From Deltaproteobacteria bacterium (GTDB taxonomy: Bacteria > Desulfobacterota > DSM-4660 > Desulfatiglandales > Desulfatiglandaceae), in contig JAGGTJ010000174.1 of NCBI GenBank assembly GCA_021163815.1, positions 1-35,410 on the forward strand: a stretch of DNA of 35,410 nt, in the 5' to 3' direction. A program made the translations under genes and the position numbers. Positions 33,322-35,410 of the stretch are shown in pieces. Each line of letters opens with the position of its first letter. The stretch's first letter is position 1. The notes below the pieces were generated by a model that made no database searches, was not told the origin of the DNA, and saw only the letters and a program-made list of their open reading frames with translations.

Positions 33322-34683
33322 ATGGAAACACAACAATCAAATATTGGTGATAATCAGTTTGCAAGACTCAGTCTGTTGGATGATGCGATTAAGTCTTTTA
33401 ACAGTGCGGCCTCAAGTGTCGAAAAATATTACCAGAATCTTGAGAATCAGGTAAGGGCGTTAGACATTGAACTTAAATATAAAAATGAGGAGCTGGAAAG
33501 AAACCTAAAGGAAAAGGATGCTTCTGAAAGTTACCTTCACTGTATATTGAACAGTTTGACTGCAGGAGTGATTGTGATTGACAGGAAAAATCGTATTACC
33601 AGCTTTAACAGGGCCGCTGAACAGTTAACAGGTTTTAAGGCCATGCAGGCTATGGGAAAGACTTTAAAATATGTCTTTGAATCAGATTTTTTTGAAGAGC
33701 TTGACCTGCATTTGCTATCTGTTGCTGAAACCGGAGAGGCCGTACAGTTTGAAACAGAGATACATGTGAAAAAAGGAAACAGGCATGTCAGTGTCTGTAT
33801 ATCTCCGTTACAAAACAAGGAAGGAGAAAAACATGGTATCGCCTTGACGCTCCAGGATATTACAAGAATGAAAAGACTTGAGGAACGTGCAAACAGGGCA
33901 GGTCGCCTTGCCGCAATGGGGGAAATGGCGGCAAATATAGCCCATGAGATAAGAAATCCTCTTGGCAGTATTGAGCTGTTTGCCTCATTACTCAAAAAGG
34001 ATCTAGAGAACTTACCGGATGCCAAAGCCCTTGTGGAACATATATCTTCCGGAGTTACATCTATAAACAACATTGTATCCAATATGTTGCTGTTTATTAA
34101 GCCACAGCAGATGCCCGATTTTAAGGTGCTGGATATAGAACAGCTTATCAATGATTCTCTGTACTTTACAGATCATATGATCAGATCTATCAACTCTATT
34201 AACGTAGTTACTGAGTTTTTGCCGTTTTCTCTTACGGTCTATGGTGATCGGGAACTGTTGAAGCAGGTTGTGCTGAACATTGTTCTTAATGCCATTCAGG
34301 CTATGCCAGGGGGAGGCAGACTTGTCATCTCTGTAAACAGAATAAAAACAAGGGCGGGCGATCCTGATTTGGCAGAGATCAAGTTTGCAGATACTGGTAA
34401 AGGTATCTCCAAAGCTGATATTCCTATGGTGTTTGATCCTTTTTTCAGTACGAAAAAAAAGGGAACAGGGCTTGGCCTTGCCATTGTTCATAATATCGTA
34501 AAACTTCACAATGGCACCATTGATATTACCAGTACAAAAGGAAAAGGGACAGTTTGTGTTATCAGGCTGCCTGTTTGGAAGGGTATGGGAACCTCTTCAG
34601 ATTTCAGGGATGGATTTGTAGATGGACACCGGTTAAATGGCCATTTGTATAGACAGGCGAAGGAGCATAAGAATGGGAATTGA
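33322..34683 (+). CDS. Soluble PAS histidine kinase (FlrB/FleS-like)
   Basis: A 453-residue kinase with no membrane segments. A predicted coiled coil lies at about 30-70, a PAS domain at about 70-185 ([20 protein letters not shown]), HisKA with His208 in [12 protein letters not shown], and HATPase_c with [20 protein letters not shown] and GTGLGLA. This layout is like FlrB/FleS, the cytoplasmic kinases that act with NtrC-type FlrC/FleR in flagellar gene control. GAGGGG lies just before ATG 33322. The stop overlaps the next gene, an NtrC-type regulator, by 11 bases, so they are a cognate pair. The flagellar assignment rests on layout and the nearby FleQ-like activator; no flagellar structural gene is in the window. 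Confidence 0.88.
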   Translation: METQQSNIGDNQFARLSLLDDAIKSFNSAASSVEKYYQNLENQVRALDIELKYKNEELERNLKEKDASESYLHCILNSLTAGVIVIDRKNRITSFNRAAEQLTGFKAMQAMGKTLKYVFESDFFEELDLHLLSVAETGEAVQFETEIHVKKGNRHVSVCISPLQNKEGEKHGIALTLQDITRMKRLEERANRAGRLAAMGEMAANIAHEIRNPLGSIELFASLLKKDLENLPDAKALVEHISSGVTSINNIVSNMLLFIKPQQMPDFKVLDIEQLINDSLYFTDHMIRSINSINVVTEFLPFSLTVYGDRELLKQVVLNIVLNAIQAMPGGGRLVISVNRIKTRAGDPDLAEIKFADTGKGISKADIPMVFDPFFSTKKKGTGLGLAIVHNIVKLHNGTIDITSTKGKGTVCVIRLPVWKGMGTSSDFRDGFVDGHRLNGHLYRQAKEHKNGN

Positions 34684-35410
34684 ACCAATTTTAGTCGTTG
34701 ATGATGAACCTGATATGAGAGTGGCTCTGAGGCATGCATTAAACCGAAGCGGTTTTTCTGTGGAAACGGCCAAAAACGGCATGGAGGCCATAGATAAGTT
34801 CCGTAAAAACTGTTTCAGCATGGTTATAACAGACGTTAAGATGCCAGAGATGTCAGGAATGGAGGTCTTGGAGAATGTTAAAAGGATTTCTCCAGAGGTT
34901 CCTGTAATAATGATAACCGCATATGGGACAATAAACAATGCCGTGGAAGCCATTCAGGAGGGGGCATCAGATTATATAATCAAACCTTTTTCTTCAGATG
35001 TCCTTGATTCTGCTGTAAAAAAGGTTCAGTCCAGGATGATTCACAGGGCCGATAATGGTTGTGTTATTTATCATCCCAAAAATGCACATAAGTCCAGAAC
35101 CATTATTACTGCCAATCAGAGACTTCTTAATATAATGAAACTTGCCAAGAAGATTGCTCCAAGTGACTCTTCTGTCCTTATAACAGGTGAAAGCGGAACG
35201 GGAAAGGAGCTTTTGGCTTCCTATATTCATGCACACAGTGGCAGGGATAAGGGGCCATACGTTGCTGTTAACTGTGCGGCACTGCCCGAGACCTTGGTGG
35301 AAAGCGAATTATTTGGTCATGAAAAAGGGGCATTTACAGGAGCTGTAAACCGGAAAAAAGGCAAATTTGAACAGGCTGATGGTGGTACGCTTATCCTGGA
35401 TGAAATAACC
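34673..35410 (+). CDS. Sigma-54-dependent response regulator, NtrC family (FlrC-like), cut by window end
   Basis: The first 246 codons are present and the frame is open at the window edge, so no stop is seen. The receiver has DDE near 10-12, phospho-Asp54 in [10 protein letters not shown], Thr in MITAYGT and Lys in IKPF. The AAA+ domain follows a linker near 125-145, with Walker A GESGTGKE, an intact GAFTGA loop and the start of Walker B (GGTLILDEI). The missing part should hold the rest of the ATPase and a Fis-type helix-turn-helix. AAGGAG (34660-34665) is 7 bases before ATG 34673. It overlaps the kinase gene by 11 bases and is its likely phosphorylation target. Confidence 0.92.
   Translation, partial: MGIEPILVVDDEPDMRVALRHALNRSGFSVETAKNGMEAIDKFRKNCFSMVITDVKMPEMSGMEVLENVKRISPEVPVIMITAYGTINNAVEAIQEGASDYIIKPFSSDVLDSAVKKVQSRMIHRADNGCVIYHPKNAHKSRTIITANQRLLNIMKLAKKIAPSDSSVLITGESGTGKELLASYIHAHSGRDKGPYVAVNCAALPETLVESELFGHEKGAFTGAVNRKKGKFEQADGGTLILDEIT

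Noticed and set aside
1-35410. tRNA, rRNA, CRISPR array, known riboswitch or transposase
   Set aside because: No cloverleaf-type motifs, regularly spaced repeats, recognised riboswitch cores or transposase domains were found by eye.

Overview
The window looks like chromosomal DNA from a Desulfobacterota (deltaproteobacterium-like) bacterium of moderate GC. The reasons are the gene order tmk-holB-ricT-metG, type IV pilus ATPases, many sigma-54 activators and two-component proteins, a methylmalonyl/oxaloacetate-type carboxyltransferase, queG, and a TIGR03960-type radical SAM protein. No rRNA, tRNA, CRISPR array, phage or transposase gene was seen. Assignment below phylum level is not possible from this sequence alone.

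Layout. (1) 0.25-6.6 kb, plus strand: biotin-dependent carboxyltransferase, thymidylate kinase, DNA polymerase III delta', RicT/PSP1 and methionyl-tRNA synthetase. (2) 6.7-10.2 kb: a soluble PAS-GAF-HisKA_2 kinase followed by a REC-PAS-HisKA-HATPase-REC hybrid, probably a phosphorelay. (3) 10.3-17.0 kb: AMMECR1 protein on plus, converging with a minus-strand run ftsH-folP-coaX-radical SAM. (4) 17.0-21.5 kb: a long intergenic region with a consensus sigma-54 promoter driving pilT, a pilU-like gene and a zinc-ribbon/pseudo-receiver protein. (5) 21.5-28.4 kb: metabolic and maintenance genes (acyl-CoA ligase of MenE type, SEC-C methionine aminopeptidase, QueG, a pair of MaoC-like hotdog proteins with their own promoter and terminator, NAD synthetase). 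(6) 28.5-35.4 kb: regulation, with a PilZ protein, an NtrC-family regulator, a REC-less sigma-54 activator, and a PAS histidine kinase overlapping an NtrC-type regulator cut by the window end. The last three resemble an FlrA/FlrB/FlrC-type flagellar cascade.

The most unusual content is between the genes. At least four families of short non-coding repeats are dispersed through the intergenic spaces. R1 is a ~150-bp element with ~18-bp terminal inverted repeats and an internal stem; one copy supplies the last codons and stop of queG. R2 is a ~150-230 bp strongly structured element present twice in opposite orientation, with a ~100-bp core nearly identical between copies. R3 is a ~55-100 bp repeat with four clear copies; one copy creates a false N-terminal extension of tmk. 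R4 is an 84-bp element with terminal inverted repeats and a central hairpin, mostly present as fragments. None encodes a transposase here, so they look like non-autonomous mobile or structured RNA elements.

Several genes start with TTG (tmk, metG, folP, ftsH) and queG starts with GTG. In these cases the Shine-Dalgarno position, overlap with the upstream stop codon or known domain boundaries decide the start.
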